Part shown: piece after piece, positions 11,649-24,800 of the stretch
Numbering within the stretch: the first letter of the stretch is position 1
Layout of the letters: each line of letters opens with the position of its first letter
Assembly: GCA_030435675.1 (NCBI GenBank)
Contig: CM059622.1
Span: 5,146,001 to 5,210,000 of the forward strand
Source: Steinernema hermaphroditum
Taxonomy: Eukaryota; Nematoda; Chromadorea; Rhabditida; Steinernematidae
Direction: 5' to 3'
DNA: 64,000 nt
Program-made: the position numbers and the translations under genes
The notes under the pieces: model-generated
Database searches by the model: none
The model's input: the letters and a program-made list of their open reading frames with translations, nothing else
Told to the model about the DNA's origin: nothing

Positions 11649-14600
11649 ATGACTACCCTCGCCCTTCTTGTCCTTCTTCTTATAAGTCGGGCCTCGGCCG
11701 GCGATGTCCATCCCCTCCTCCTCGCCGAACGCTTCTCGGGTGAATCGGCCGCCCTGAGGCTCCGGATCCAACCGAAAGCGGTGCTCCACTTCAACCAAGT
11801 AGGCCGACGATGACTCAGCTTCTGATTCCGAGGCGATAGATCGCGTCAGATCTGCTTGTGGACCAACTGCCGCGGCTGGTCATCCCGAGCATCAATCACA
11901 AACTTCCCGCCGACCAGGGCATCATCCGTCTCTCCAGGATCCACATCTCGCGGTTCAAGAAGGCCCAGATCCATGAGATCAAACTGGCCGAACCCAACAG
12001 AATCATTTGGAAGATGGAGAATCTGAATGTGGGGTGAGTGCAACTGGAGGGAGTACGGTAGGATGAAACCCCATTAATCAATAGGACAGTTCACCTCTAA
12101 CAAAGTGCAGACTTTGCAAATTGGATGACACGAAGAGGTTGTCAGTTGTTCGTTTTTTTACAAAAAAAAATCGAGTGACAGCAGCTTCCTCTTCTTTTCT
12201 GAGTGTATTTCGCCAAGTTTTAGAAAAAGCATCCAACGATGCTTATAGCTTATAGAGCCACTTCAAATGTCACATTTGCTACAATGAATCGACTCACTTT
12301 TAAACCGCCGCAACCTGTCATATCTTCTTGTGACAGGTGTAATTCGATCGGTGAGTTGAAAAATAGCGTTTGCTGCAAAACAAGACAAGGAGAGGGGGTG
12401 TCATCGGAATTCTCGAAATCAGAGAAGCAAAGATGAGCCAATCGGAACCGGTGATTGCACCCTATCGCTCAGGTCGTTCCAAAAGTGGTCTTTTAAATCG
12501 AATACCTGAAGCCGGTCTTAATAGCGAAAAAGCCATAAATATTGATGAAAAATAACACCAGAAAGAGATGAATTTGATGAATACATCAAGTTGTGTGATG
12601 GGTGAACATAAGCAGGTTATCGCTGTGGTTAATGCTGCAGTATCACGAAATATATCGTCATTCTCATCGAGTAGAACTGTCCAGAGAAGTTTTTTTTTTT
12701 TCTTTTTTTTTTAAGTTTCTCAAATGAAAGTGTTTACAGTTACACTTATATTTTGCACGTTTACTCTCTCTCTTTCTCTGTTTACATTATAATCGTCGCC
12801 CTAAGCACTTTGACCTTTTTTGATAAATGAGGTTAGCGTGGAAAACACGATCTTGTTTGCTCTTTCATTCATTTTTGCGTCCAAAAGTCAAAACAGTTGA
12901 TGACATTCCTTATTTGGGGAGCGAACATAAATGAATACTTCGTCATCGACTACAATTGTGCCGTTATCTGGGTTGAGTGATCATCGATGGCCAGCATAGA
13001 ACTGGAATTCTCGAAATTAAACGGAAAATCTAGTTTGAATGCCATAACAAGTTGCTGACTCACCGAATGACATCATTCAGCCAAAAATTAAATGATCATC
13101 TTCTTGTTTACCATACAACGTTCACTTTTTGTCAACTTTTCCTGTAGCTCATGAACATGCTTTTTTACTGACTTTGAGTTAGCGAGAGTGACCAAAGAGA
13201 TCGATCTCCAAAGGAACCGAAGAATTCATAATTAATTGTTTGTTTTGGTCGTCAGCAAGGTCATCATTACTTGCTGAGTTAGAGAACACTTCGATGATCT
13301 CTGATATAACTTTGATCGACCGGTTAAGTCAACTAAAGACTGACCGGTAAGGAACCACTAAACGCCTCTGACAACAAAAAAGCAGCCAATTCACTCATTC
13401 ACCGGCTTTTTAGTCTCATTGGAGATCTCAGTGGGAACGTCAACATTCTGGTGCCCCTCGACCTGGAGGGAAAAGCAGAGGTGCTGGCCGAGGGCCTCAA
13501 CTTCCACCTTAACAGCTCCATAGGACGCAACGAGAACGGCTCTGCCGTGATCAAGCCCCTCGCGTGCACGGCCACAATCCGAACGGTGGACGTGATGAAT
13601 CACAACGGAGGAATCTTCGGCCTCGCGCTGAACGTCTTCAAGGTCTTTCGGATTGCGGGAACCGGTTCCTAATTAGCCTTTAGCAAGCGATTGCGGAGAA
13701 CGTTCGTCATCTTTTGATGGCGCAGATCTGCAAAGAGGTGAAGAAGTTCATCGATGAAGTGCTCAATAGGCGCCTCGCCGACACTCAGTCGAAAGTGTCT
13801 CTTAATGAGACGATGAAGTTGAATTCGTTTGGGAAAATGGAGAGAAACGGGACGTCGGGACCGATCGATGCGATCAGCGACGCTCTGATGGATAAGGTAC
13901 TGTAGGAAACGAAGCAATCTTGAGAGTTCTAACACAAGCTGAGCCGCAAAGTACTAGAATTCGTTCGATCGGATCAGAAGGCATACGACGCTTTGAAGGA
14001 AAGTGGTCCGAGGAGCGGGATCCATACACTACTTAACGTTCACCACTAATGTGGCCTCAAGTTCGAGTTCTTCAGAAAATGGTATCCGACTTTTTCATCG
14101 ACTACCGCCTAACCGAAACGCCCATCTGCGATCACAACGGCCTGGAACTGGCCAGTGTGGGCGAGATTTCCTATCTGGGCCTCGGAAACACTCCATTTGA
14201 CGCGAGACCCCTCGAGTGGCCAGCGAAGAAGGCCAGGAATTCGAGTTCGATCAGCATTATGGTGGCCGACTACCTTCCCAACACGTTCCTCTACCACGCT
14301 TATAAGTAGGGATGCGTTTCTCCTTTTCGATGACGAAGTTTAGGCAGGGATTCCTGAAGTTTATTCTCAACGACAAGTCCCCGAATATAGGATCGTTCCT
14401 GAAAACGAAATGCGACGAAAACGCCGTTTGTATAAGCGAAATTCTTCCGGCGTTGGGAGACCATTTCCCCGATCACCCTATAGAACTGGTGTTCGTGGCA
14501 TCCAGAGCGCCTGCCATCTTGTTTAGCCAGAAACAAGGAGGTTAGGTCGAAGCTGAGCCGAGTGGGTGAAGGATATTTTCAGGCGTGATATCCATCAACG

Positions 14601-15177
14601 TTCACGGAATGCTGCTACTCTACGCCATTGAAGGAAGCCAGAAGAAGCAGGCCAGCGTATTTCATGTGGACGTAGTGGCCGAGAATAAGCTTCGAGTTCA
14701 GGTAGGGAGTACATCAACATAGGTCATTATTTTCGGTCTTCAGAACAATACCCTGCAAGGAACAGTTTCCTTGTCGCGCTTCTCCCTTCGAAACGAAACT
14801 GGGATTGTCAAAGTGACCGATTCCGACCTCTCCGATCTGGGGATCCTGTGCTCGGAACTCCTGGAGAACCTGTTCAATACAGCCCTCGAGAACGGGTTTC
14901 CCATTCCTCTACCGCCAGGTAATCCTATGAATCGGATCAATTGAATTGAACAAGAAGGTCAAAATTGGTTGCTTAACAGAAACATACTAAACATTCCATT
15001 CCTAAGTGCTTTGCCATGAATGACCACGGTCTGCTTTCAGTCGTGCAACTGGACAACGTCGACGTGGAGATCATGAACAGGAACGTCTTCATCAACGCCG
15101 ACTTCAGGCTGGAGAAGCGGGCGTTGGGCGACCTTATTGTGCGGGCGATCTTCGGTGTGATGGATAACATGTCCTAG
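11649..15177 (+). CDS. Secreted BPI/LBP/CETP-family lipid-binding protein
   Basis: Nine phase-checked exons give about 550 residues: 11649-11798, 11840-12033, 13414-13642, 13684-13896, 14076-14305, 14344-14540, 14583-14701, 14744-14918 and 15041-15177. A short extra exon may lie near 13939. The start ATG opens a clear signal peptide (MTTLALLVLLLISRASA). The N-terminal BPI fold is seen in LRLRIQPKAVLHFNQ, IASDLLVDQLPRLVIPSI and two Cys (PLACTATIR, AQICKEV) spaced like the conserved BPI disulfide. The second half carries FIDYRLTETPICDH and the LBP/BPI C-terminal beta barrel to VRAIFGVMDNMS. Family knowledge: these tubular proteins bind lipids such as LPS or phospholipids in the extracellular space; nematodes encode several. 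The third exon is reached over a 1.4 kb intron. Polyadenylation signals AATAAA lie at 15212 and 15242. The actual ligand cannot be read from sequence. Confidence 0.88.
12034..13413 (+). other. Large intron of the BPI-like gene
   Basis: A 1,380-base intron (GTGAGT to TTTTTAG) contains a long poly-pyrimidine run near 12690-12710 and no credible embedded gene. Both flanking exons keep the BPI frame (two bases carried over). Confidence 0.7.
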
Positions 15178-17607
15178 CAGAGGAAATTAACTTATTTAGG
15201 ATAATTTATGTAATAAATGTTGATACATGTACTTCCGAAATAATAAACCGCTGGAAGGTGTCATCATCATTTGCTACTCCTTCATCCGCCTTTAGTAACA
15301 GATCTTGTTTGATATTGATAACTGTTTGATATTGAAGGTCGGTCATATCAGCTTATCCTGAATGTTCGTAAGCACTCATGCCAGTTGAATTTTCCCTTCG
15401 GGGATCCAATTTAAGTAGCCAGGAATTGAGATCTGTAACGGTTCATATTTTTCCGACCTTTCCATGGACACAACGTCTAAATGTCCCATTCGATAAGTGG
15501 CCTCAACGGCGAAAAATAGGTACTCTAACCATTCCTGGTCAGGACCTCTCCTGGCGAGCTTGAGCTTTTGGGTGCGTGGCTGTACTGTTGAGTACGTTGC
15601 GTTGTCCGTCTGCGGGCGCTTAGACCTTTTTGGGTCGAGAGCCTTGATTTGCATCTAGTGAGAGGGCAGCTGCGGGGGCTTGCGTGTGCTTGCTTGCTTT
15701 CGCTGCGGTCTGTCCTAGACGCTCAATCGTCGCTCGCCGACCGACCTCCGCCGCTCGGCGCTTTTATAGAACACGTCGAAGCTCTACGGTGCGGTCACCA
15801 AGGCGCAAGGAGATGCAGACGGATAGAGAAAGAGCGGGCGGCCGATGCTCATTTGATTGGCGCGCCGACGACGAAAGCGATGCGGAGGAAGGGGAAGGTC
15901 GCCGGAGGGACAAGAAGCTGTTTAGAGACGGAAATAACCACTTGGACATGTTGTTGTGGGAGTGTTTTGGAATTGTTGAAAGGGCGAAAGGGAAAAGAGG
16001 AAAACAGGCACCTTGTTGCCTAACCTACTTGAAGGCAAGCCCACGCTACATCTCGAAATCCCGAATCTGATGAAGAACCACCTTTTATAAGGTGTGTTGT
16101 GAATCTCCACTTTTGTAATCAGCACATTTACATGGTTTTTTCGTATTTCTTATCTATTTGATGTGTTTCGTTTTTTTTGTGTGTGCATATCGTTTATGTC
16201 ATGTCATCGCATATTTCGCATTTTTTTTCGCGTATTTCGCGGAGGTGACCTCTGTCAGCCCTGTGCAGCCGTCTTGCGTTTTATCTTCTTCCTTTTCACC
16301 AGGTTTCCCTCTAATGAAGCCAAGGCCTCGTCGACATTGCCCGTCGACAGTTTTGCGTTCGTCGAACTGACCTTGAAGTGTTAAGAGTTACGAACGTGCG
16401 CGCACGCGCAGATCGTCGATCTTCCCGCCTAATCGTCGTTTACCCATCACTTTGCGCTTAGTTTATGTCTCCGGATCGCACTCTCCTCCGACCCGCGCCC
16501 CTCTCTGTTAGCTTTGATCAAATGATCATCTTAGAGGAATTGCAGAGACTAGCACTATTCAAACCGAATCCAAACCGGTCTTTTTTATAACTCACAGAGC
16601 TCAATTGTCGCTTGACCTGCATCTCTAAGATGGGGTCGGTTTAGCTTTGAAGTTTTGAGTTTTTGACCAAATTCATATAGTATTCCTCACTTCTTTGGAG
16701 TTCCGTTTTTTGAATTTTTTATCTAGAGTGATCATTTAGAGGAATTTAGCAATGCGTATTGTATTCAAATAAATAATTCTGAAATTATGATATTTCATGT
16801 GTGCTTCAAAGATTCATAGAGGCGACACTGTCGTTCATTTAAGAATCACGACGTACACTTCGTATCATTCTTAATGAGCTTGAGGTTTTTAATTAATGGG
16901 TTGTTTTCGTTAGAGTCTCACCATCAATTATATCGCAGATGACCTTCTTTAGGAGAACAGGACCACCAGGTCTTAAAAGTCCCTTACCTATTAATGCTTC
17001 AAACAATTAGATTGACTCTCTTTACCCTAGTGCATCAGTGCGAAGAAGCCTGCTTCTTTAGCACCTAACGATCTGAAATATTAATTTGAATTTTCGTTCT
17101 GCTTGATCTGTCCAGGATCGACTTAATTCCAAATGTATTTCTTTATTCAAAAAATCCGTACAGACCGTCTTTCAATTCGTTTTGTCTCGCGACAATCTAT
17201 CGACACTCACCTTTCGTCTACATAGAGTGGGCCATAGACCGGTCTTCGATCTCTGCGGTTTAACAGTCCTTAACTTCAGTTCCCTTAGATCGCCTTCTAA
17301 AGATGCTACAGAAATGTTTTTGTCCAGAGGACTCTGAAGCCGCGTGATCTGTCACTCTTCTCTTTGTGCTATTCATGCCGTATTGTGCACTTTCTCTTTG
17401 GTAGTGGGCTATTTCTGACGACCAGGACCGCAAACTGTCATCGTTCCCTTGTTACGAACGGGCTCCGGCGACCATCCCGCCAAATCGATCACGTAGCGTT
17501 CCTCTTTTTCTCACGTCGATGCACGCTCCGTCTCCTATACACACACCGCTCTTCAACTGCGATCCTTTTTGTTGATTTTTCGATTTCCGTCTCTTCTCGC
17601 TTCAGGA
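15178..17607. other. Non-coding stretch after the BPI-like gene
   Basis: Apart from polyadenylation signals at 15212 and 15242, I see no recognisable gene. A minus-strand frame of 92 codons at 15376-15654 and overlapping plus-strand frames at 15649-16070 have no family resemblance or splice support. The 16380-16500 stretch is CpG-rich. The last few hundred bases are presumably promoter and outron of the small coiled-coil gene. Confidence 0.4.
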
Positions 17608-17931
17608 ATGGCGCCCCCGAAAATCGTCGGCCAGGTGAGCAAACAGACGGAGCGGACGAGAAGACATCGCGAAAAGCAGAAAAGAGAGCAGTTCGAGTTG
17701 GAGGAGCTGAGGAGGAGATGTGCTCAGGTGGAGAAGGAGCTCGAGGAGAAGCGGAAAGAGGCGGAGCTCTGGAAGAGAAGATTCGAGGACGCGGAGAAGG
17801 AGTTCGAGGAGATGAAGGTCTACTCGGAGAAGCTGAGGATAGTGAATAATCAGATGAATCAGTACTTCACTTCCTTGGGAATCAAATATTTGCAACAGGA
17901 GAGGAACAAACCAGAGGAGCAAAAGTCATAG
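17608..17931 (+). CDS. Short highly charged coiled-coil protein
   Basis: A single 107-residue frame begins at an ATG three bases after a CGCTTCAG site, which looks like a trans-splice acceptor. After MAPPKIVGQVSKQ comes a basic stretch (ERTRRHREKQKREQ) and then heptad-like Glu/Leu/Lys repeats to about residue 85, ending in NQMNQYFTSLGIKYL. The basic-then-leucine layout resembles a bZIP, but the Asn/Arg signature of a bZIP basic region is absent, so I do not claim DNA binding. The upstream frame in register lacks support. It could be a small adaptor or centrosomal-type coiled coil; function is unknown. The codon pattern and the sharp end of similarity-free sequence on both sides support a real gene. 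Confidence 0.6.
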   Translation: MAPPKIVGQVSKQTERTRRHREKQKREQFELEELRRRCAQVEKELEEKRKEAELWKRRFEDAEKEFEEMKVYSEKLRIVNNQMNQYFTSLGIKYLQQERNKPEEQKS

Positions 17932-18369
17932 CACAGGTGGGTTACGGTAACTTACTCGGGATGGTCAGCATCACTCTGTTTAGGCTGAGAGATTTCCTCC
18001 AGACTGAAAAGTTCAGGAGATGTGATGAAAGTTATTACGGGTCTAAGGATTTCGCCAAGTTTCAAGTACGGGTCGCTCTTCTGCAAATGTGGAGTATTGT
18101 GATAGATAATTAGCTGTTTTCTTTGTTATGGTTGTTGTTTTACAAACTTATATCAAAAGATATCTTCGGTAAAGTTCACATATGTAGTAAAAAGGATGTC
18201 TTGGTTAAGTACAAGGGATGGCAAAAAGATTTGTAGCTTCTAAGAAGTGACAGAGATAGATTCCTAAACTGAAATCTAAACTTTGACACGCAACACATAT
18301 AGAAATAGATAAGGGTGATACTTTACATACCGATACAGTTTGCAACTTGGAGTAAATGCAAAAATGTTT

Positions 18370-18451
18370 TGACGAGAGTGGGATTCGAACCCACGCCTCC
18401 GAAGAGACTGGTGCCTTAAACCAGCGCCTTAGACCGCTCGGCCATCTCGCC
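18370..18451 (-). tRNA. tRNA-Leu (anticodon AAG)
   Basis: An 82-nt cloverleaf on the minus strand begins GGCGAGATGGCCGAGCGG and ends CCCACTCTCGTCA. The anticodon stem CTGGT/ACCAG encloses TTAAGGC, giving anticodon AAG. The long variable arm is that of a type II Leu tRNA. B-box is GGTTCGAAT. It is divergent from a tRNA-Ile 335 bases away. Confidence 0.97.
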
Positions 18452-18540
18452 ATGTGTCTAGACTGGCTCGACCGTCTCTGTGATGATAGAAGCTGCCACT
18501 GGATGCATTTTGCAATGTTCACAGTCCGATTACATGACAT
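18452..18540. repeat. Conserved spacer of the Leu/Ile tRNA module, copy 1
   Basis: The 5' flank of this tRNA-Leu (ATGTGTCTAGACTGGCTCGA... to TTTGCAATGTTCAC) matches the 5' flanks of the tRNA-Leu genes at 51833 and 54876 over about 80-90 bases. In this copy roughly 240 extra bases separate it from the tRNA-Ile. Confidence 0.75.
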
Positions 18541-18786
18541 AATCACCATTAAAAAAATTGCCCCCATCAAAATCGTCACAGGGCTCGCCCTTCGGACTCG
18601 CGTTAAATATCTAGACATTGTCCTAAGCCTAAGTCAAGCCTAGGTTTACGACGTATGCAAAGAAGATTTAAGGTCGCTTCAACCTCAGATGTCTAGAAGT
18701 GCGTCAAGAAGTGACTATTTCTCCGAGTGACGATTTTGGAATGCCGATTTTGTCGGGTTACCAAACAGTCCACGTATAAGACATGA

Positions 18787-18860
18787 GCCGCCATAGCTCA
18801 GTCGGTTAGAGCGTGGGTCTAATAAGCCCAAGGTCGCAGGTTCGACCCCTGCTGGCGGCA
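18787..18860 (+). tRNA. tRNA-Ile (anticodon AAT)
   Basis: A 74-nt cloverleaf: acceptor GCCGCCA/TGGCGGC, D-arm GCTCAGTCGGTTAGAGC, anticodon loop CTAATAA (AAT), T-arm GCAGG TTCGACC CCTGC. Identical copies lie at 51663 (-) and 55054 (+). Confidence 0.97.
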
Positions 18861-21800
18861 AATTGTTTTGAACTTAAATTAGTTTTGATGGTTCGGTGGG
18901 CATTGTGTTTTCATATTACATGTGTGTTCCCCAATGCTGAATGTTTCCGTACTGATTGGTCCTTCTTCACCTCAACTCAAAGCGTAAATACGATGGTGGT
19001 CGCCGCTCGTCCTACTCGGATATCCACTGAACATGGGCGAAATTGATCTTGACTGAGCGAAAACGAAATTGAGCTCCCTCTTACCTAAACTTAAACTTCA
19101 CGAGTCTTTGAAATCAATGGCATTTCGCCGTGCAAGACCCTATTATGGTACAAAAGCTCTTCTTCAATTTTCAAGGCGAAGATAAATCCGGTTGGCACGT
19201 AACACATCGAATGGTGGCGCAGACATCGGAGTTTCAGGGCGTCTTCGACCTGATGGAGCGAGGAGGTGGGGTGACGGTGAAGAGCTTCTTGACCAGGTGA
19301 ATGGAACAGTGGCTACATTGGTATTCCATATGACCCGACCGATAGCTGAGGACACAAATGAAAGACCCATATGTAGTGCGCTACAAAACTTCCTCTATCA
19401 CAGAGCAAAATTTGGTCATTTCGGTTCACAATTTTTCCATTTTCTAGATCCTTCTATATCTAGATTCAAGATCCTACGCACAGCATCACATAGTAGTTTG
19501 AGTTATCCTCTGTGACTTACGAAAACTTCGAACAGAAGTTTTGAACATTAGCGATGATCGCACAAAAAAGGTCCTAAAATATCCACATAGTGTTCTAACA
19601 AATATGCAAATGTTATGCATCTATACGCAGATCAAAATGCAAAACTACGCTTGCAGACTCGATTTGCAGGGAAATCTTTCTGTCGAGATCGAATGTGCAG
19701 ATGGAAAGTTATGAAGAAGCACTGTAAACGGCGTCTTGAGGAGCTGCCATCCATCAAAAGACTCAAAGTCGTTAGCGAATCGTGTCAGAGGAAAAGGGCA
19801 AACGGATAAAGCGACGGGCCAATCAATTATCCGTAAATTACGGTATTTTTCACTCGGCAGACATCGGCGGGCTTCTCCACTTCTCGCGACCGCGAAAAAA
19901 CGGTGACAGCTGCGAGCGGACTTTTTTCTCTGGCCTACGGTGCTCCGCGGCCAACCTCCGATGCCCTCCTCTGTCGCTATCACTCATCGCTACCGTTGGG
20001 GAATGCCGAAGTAGAACAAAGGTGGAACAGTAAGATCAAACGTAGTGGAAAAGGGATGGATGATTTACATGCTCGGTTACACAAAGAAGGTTTAGTTTGT
20101 TCATAGCGGCAAAGAAATTGGTCTTTTCGTTCGAAAGCTATAATCTGCATATCTAGATGACAATGAGAGCAACTGGATAGCGAGCTTTAAACGAGAAAAA
20201 TAATGGTGTGAATGAGAAAATATCGAAGAAGAAGACACCTTTCTGAACAACTTTCGTGGCGGGACAATTTGTTAATAGACGTTTTTCTCGGCCTTGGATT
20301 ATCACTCATTGCCCCAAGACTTTGTTTTTATTGAAAATCAGTCAAGGATTTCCTTTAAATCCGGTATGTAATCTGAATCTGGTCAACCAGCCTTAACCAC
20401 AAATATGAATGATTTATGAGATTCGAGCATTTCGAATATACCTTCGCTATATTAATATCGTCTCCTTTCACAGTTGTACAGCTACATAAATCTTCTCTGT
20501 ACCATAAAAGCTACACCGTAACCTTCTTCTGATTGTGTTGTACCAACCAGTAGATATCCCTTTTCGATTGAATGTGCAAATACAGTTCTTAGGATCCACA
20601 AAAGTGCTTTCACAAGGGTTACAACCACTCAACGAGTTTACGAGTTCTATTGAGTACTTGAATCAACGACGACGTTGATTCTCATCATTGGAACGTCAGG
20701 ATACGTTTACTTCGGAGTTTCAGCAAGCCTCGTCTTGATAGGATGGATTCGGGCGGTAGTGACTGTCAACAATCACTCAACGTAGAGGCGAATTGTATAG
20801 TGAATTTGCATCAAAATCCACTCTCTGACACAAATTTCAAAACCAACTTTCGGTTGCTCATTTCACACTTTCGTTAAGTGTAAACCGCCCACTAAGACCT
20901 CCGCCACTTTACAGGTCAAACCGGGCTCAGAGCCGACCCAGTTGCGTGGTTTCGATCTTCGCCCTCCGCAAAAGCCGTTAAGTGGCTGTCTCCCCGGCGC
21001 TCCATTAAGACGCGCCACCTAAGACGGCCACCCGAAGCGTGTAGCGGCAGCCGCCTACACTCGCTACGCCATGTAACAATTAATCTAAACCAGGTCAAAA
21101 TGTCAAGGTCCGCCGCGCGGGGTCGACTCGCCCGGAGGCGCGCCGACTTTCTCCGGTGCCGTTCGCACCTCGCCGTTCCTCTCCCTCGCGCCTCCGGGAG
21201 ATCCGTCGCCCCGGGGCGCGGCATAGTCCGGCCACGGCCAGAAGACCGTCGGCGACGCGTCATCGCCGCCGTCGCACGCTTCGACCTTGGGCTACTAACC
21301 ATATTTCTCAAACGGCGCGCCGAACCCATTTCGCTCTTGACCCACGCGGTTCGAACTTCACTAACCTAATTGAGACGCGCGAATTTTTGCATAATTGGTG
21401 TTCCCGGTTTAATTGACGGTGGATTGGAGTTTTATTAGTTTGTCGATTTATTTCTTTTTGAATGGTTCTGACGATAAAGTGCCACATATCTAAAAAATGT
21501 CGAGGGGAGTTGACCTTGGTTTTTAAATATGGGGTGTGTTGCCTGGTTATAAGATATTCGAGGTATTCGAGACGAAACATTTTGGACTGGATGCGATGAT
21601 CTTGATCATAACATTCCATTGCCTAAAAATGCTTTCGAAGTGCATACAATCAAAAAAGCACGAACGTAAACGGTGACTTCTCGCTGGTTCCTTCTAATCT
21701 GAGTCCGATTCGCGTCTGGCTCTTGGAATCTTCCCTTGTAAGCTGCGAATGTATGCAGTTCATGTTCAATTTCTTTTGAAGTGTCATTCCAAAATATTAG

Positions 21801-24800
21801 CAGAACTATTAAGTATGCATGGCTTCCTAACTAACAGATAATGCCGAAAACGTCGGAATTGCAGTGAGTTTTGTCGGTGACATCCTTTTCGACTTGGAGT
21901 TCCATTTCAAACATTATTTTTCTGACCAAACCACTGAAAAATCTAGGATTTCGACGTGCGAAACAAGCAGTCTCTTTTCTGTGATCATGTGACATTTTAT
22001 TGCCTAAAGCATACGAAGCTTTCGAAGTACAACTTTGCCTAAAATTTCACGTAAACTCTAGCTTTCCACAGGTTCAGTTTCCTTTCCAAACATTATTTTT
22101 CAGATGCTTAAGGTATTTGACAAAAAAAAATATCTATTTTTAGGGAATATCTCACTAAACAGCTATCAGAAAGAATCAGAAGAATTTTCCAATTTCATCA
22201 GCGTTGTAATGGAGTGCATTTTTCAGTCGCTCTCCGATCAACACTCGATGATGTTTTTTTCGTCTTTTGTGCAAAAGCCGTTGGCGAGGTCGTCCGGGGC
22301 GCAAAGACAAAACATTACAGTATCGGGGTACCGCAGTGGAGTGAATTCCTTTCGCTTGTCCTCGCCAAGTTTGAGTTATCCGTGACACAATGTGCACAAA
22401 AGGGTGAGGCCTTTCCTTGAGGGACATTTTCATTGGGGAGAGCGCTGCCTTATCTGATTACGAAAGGGATCAAAACGTTTATCAAGCTCAGAGAAAATCG
22501 AGACCGCGAGTCACGAACGTTTTCAAAAGTGAAAAATATGTCGTGAAGAGAGATCGCGTAAAGTCTAAAGTCAAAGTGGACAGTAATGGATGCTTAGTCG
22601 GGATGTGTGTACTTCAATTTGAACCCATGAATGGTGACAAACAGACCAGCTGATGAACTACTTTTTGAGAAAGTGTCAGGTCCGCGGCAGAGCGCATTTG
22701 GTGCGAGTACAATCCATTCCTTATTCCATGCCCGGCCCAAATATTATTCAAAAAATATCCAAATCTTAGAGGAAATCGATCAGTTCTCCTATCATCTCTC
22801 CCCCGGTCCAAGTGTCACCCGAGCCTCTCATCTCTGCGCCGATCTATGCCTTATTCCATGCCCTGTCCAACTCTTATTCCTTACCCGGTCCAGAAAAACT
22901 GACCTCTGTGCCTTTTTGCTCTCTATTTATGGTTTTGTTTTCTAACTACCGTGAGAACCTTCGCCCTTTGGTTTCCACATATCTTTCCAATTTCATCGAG
23001 CACCTCGCGTGAACCACGATCTTCTCGAGATGCAGATGTTTCCAGGCGCCGCCAACTCCTTCTTTGTCCCCGCGTCGATCTTCGAACAGTTCCCCTCGCC
23101 CGAAACAACACCAGCTGCCGCCATTTCCACAAGTGCAGAAATATATTTACCGACACCTCGCGCCTCTTTTTTCCTTCTGTTTATGTGCCCTTCTTCCCAA
23201 CCGTCGCCCTTTCCGGCGCCCTCCCCGGCCTCGTGCCCTAACCAGCATGCGTTTCCTGTCTGTGCGCCTCTTCCCATACCCATAAAATTCGTCGGATTTT
23301 TGAGGTTCTACCTCTCCGTTTCAGGGTCCAAAGTGCAACAGAATGCCGTAGACGGCGTAGCGCTTCTCTCTTACCCTCGACCGCCCTCTTGACCACTTGT
23401 CAGCGAACTTCGACGTCCTTGGATGCGCCTTCCGCAGATGCTGCGCCACTTGAACGTTTAAAACCGCGTGCGATGCCCTTTTTGAAACATTTAGATCTGT
23501 TTGTTCCCGCCTGAGGGCCTTTTTGCGCCCTTCGAGGCGAGAGGCCACTCGTGGGAGTCGTCCTGTCTCGCCGCGATGGTATCGCCTTCGCGAAGGTCAG
23601 CCGAAAGGCGAAAAACTTACTTTTTGTCTTAGATACGACGTTAATTGACGTCGTGACATGCGTGCTCTAGGGCTGTTCGTTATGGAGACAGAAAGGCTCC
23701 ACGTGTTGAAAACGTTGGGAACGGTTCTGACGCGATTTGTGCGTGCTCACCGTTTTCTTCGCTCTTTCGAAGTAGATTCAGAATCTGAGATTCGTATGAG
23801 CGACATTTCCTCCCGTTGATGTCATTATCGGTTTTTCGTAGAGCGAAAAATCTCTTCTACTTTTTAGCACAGAGTCCAAATGTATATCTTGGCGAGCACA
23901 CTCACGCAATATGGCGTAGGAAACAATCGCAGATTTTTTGACCACTCATTCACCCACCTCTTCCATAAGCTACTTCTTCCCGCAGAACCTTTTGCCAGTC
24001 ATTCCTGATTCTTTGTCTCTTTTCGTGATATCGTTTTACCAAATTTGACTTAATTTGACTTTGACTCGGTTATTTGACTTAATTATAGGAAATCTAGTCA
24101 TTTTGATGCACCTTTCTAATGTTTTGACATCATCAAGGTTTTTGGTTCGCTTTCCTGTGTCTTCCTGTGTGCCAATCTTTAGGTCGATCTGAGATGGACA
24201 CCTACGAAGGTTCCCGCGGTTTCTGTGCCTCTTATCCGTGCGTGAAAGTAAAGCTGTTTCGTGAATAATCCCCTTTGTTATTTTTAAGTTCATTTGTTTT
24301 GTGTCACAGGAAATAAACTTGTAACTTGAACTTAACTTAATTTAACTTATTTGTGACTTGACCTGCTGAGAAAACAGAGTTCCACTATCCCATTGCTCTA
24401 AATGGAGCACTTTCCTGTAGCATTCATATTGGTGGGTTATGGCAGCCCTGACACCCCACTCAGCCCTACTCAGCATTAAATCTCAAAATCCGCCATTGTC
24501 CCTTTTACTCAGAGTTAAGGATTTCGCTTGTCGGTACACACTTCACAAGCGCACCCGTGTCGACCTTCATAGGAACAGGGCGGGACCACCTGGCCTCCTT
24601 TATGGCCGCATTCCGAAGGAAACGTGATGTGAAAACAACGCAGAAAGCGCAAAGTCAGAACAGACATAAATAAAGCGGAATTTTGAAATTCTAAAAGAGC
24701 GGAGGTTGGCATTCCTTGTGACCCGTGTGGACGTTCATTGTGAAGTTGTGGATCTCTTTTATGAGTGTGTAAAAGTAAAAAAAAATGGGGCCTGGAATAC

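Noticed and set aside
12690..12712. Long poly-T run as possible terminator or transposon tail
   Set aside because: It lies inside a BPI-gene intron, with no target-site duplication or element body beside it.
15376..15654. 92-codon minus-strand open frame (GPDQEWLEYLFFAVEATYR)
   Set aside because: It looks somewhat protein-like but has no recognised family, neighbouring exon or transcript signal; left as background.
18205..18643. Open frames spanning the tRNA-Leu on both strands
   Set aside because: The same peptide (RPLGHLA / [11 protein letters not shown]) recurs at every tRNA-Leu copy because it is the tRNA sequence read as codons.
20916..21416. Overlapping Arg-rich open frames on both strands
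   Set aside because: Long frames in a CpG island are expected from base composition; none has domain or splice support.
22951..23392. Pro-rich plus-strand frame considered as an unc-55 5' exon
   Set aside because: No splice pair in phase with the exon at 26085 was found, and COUP-TF N-termini are too variable to judge by similarity.
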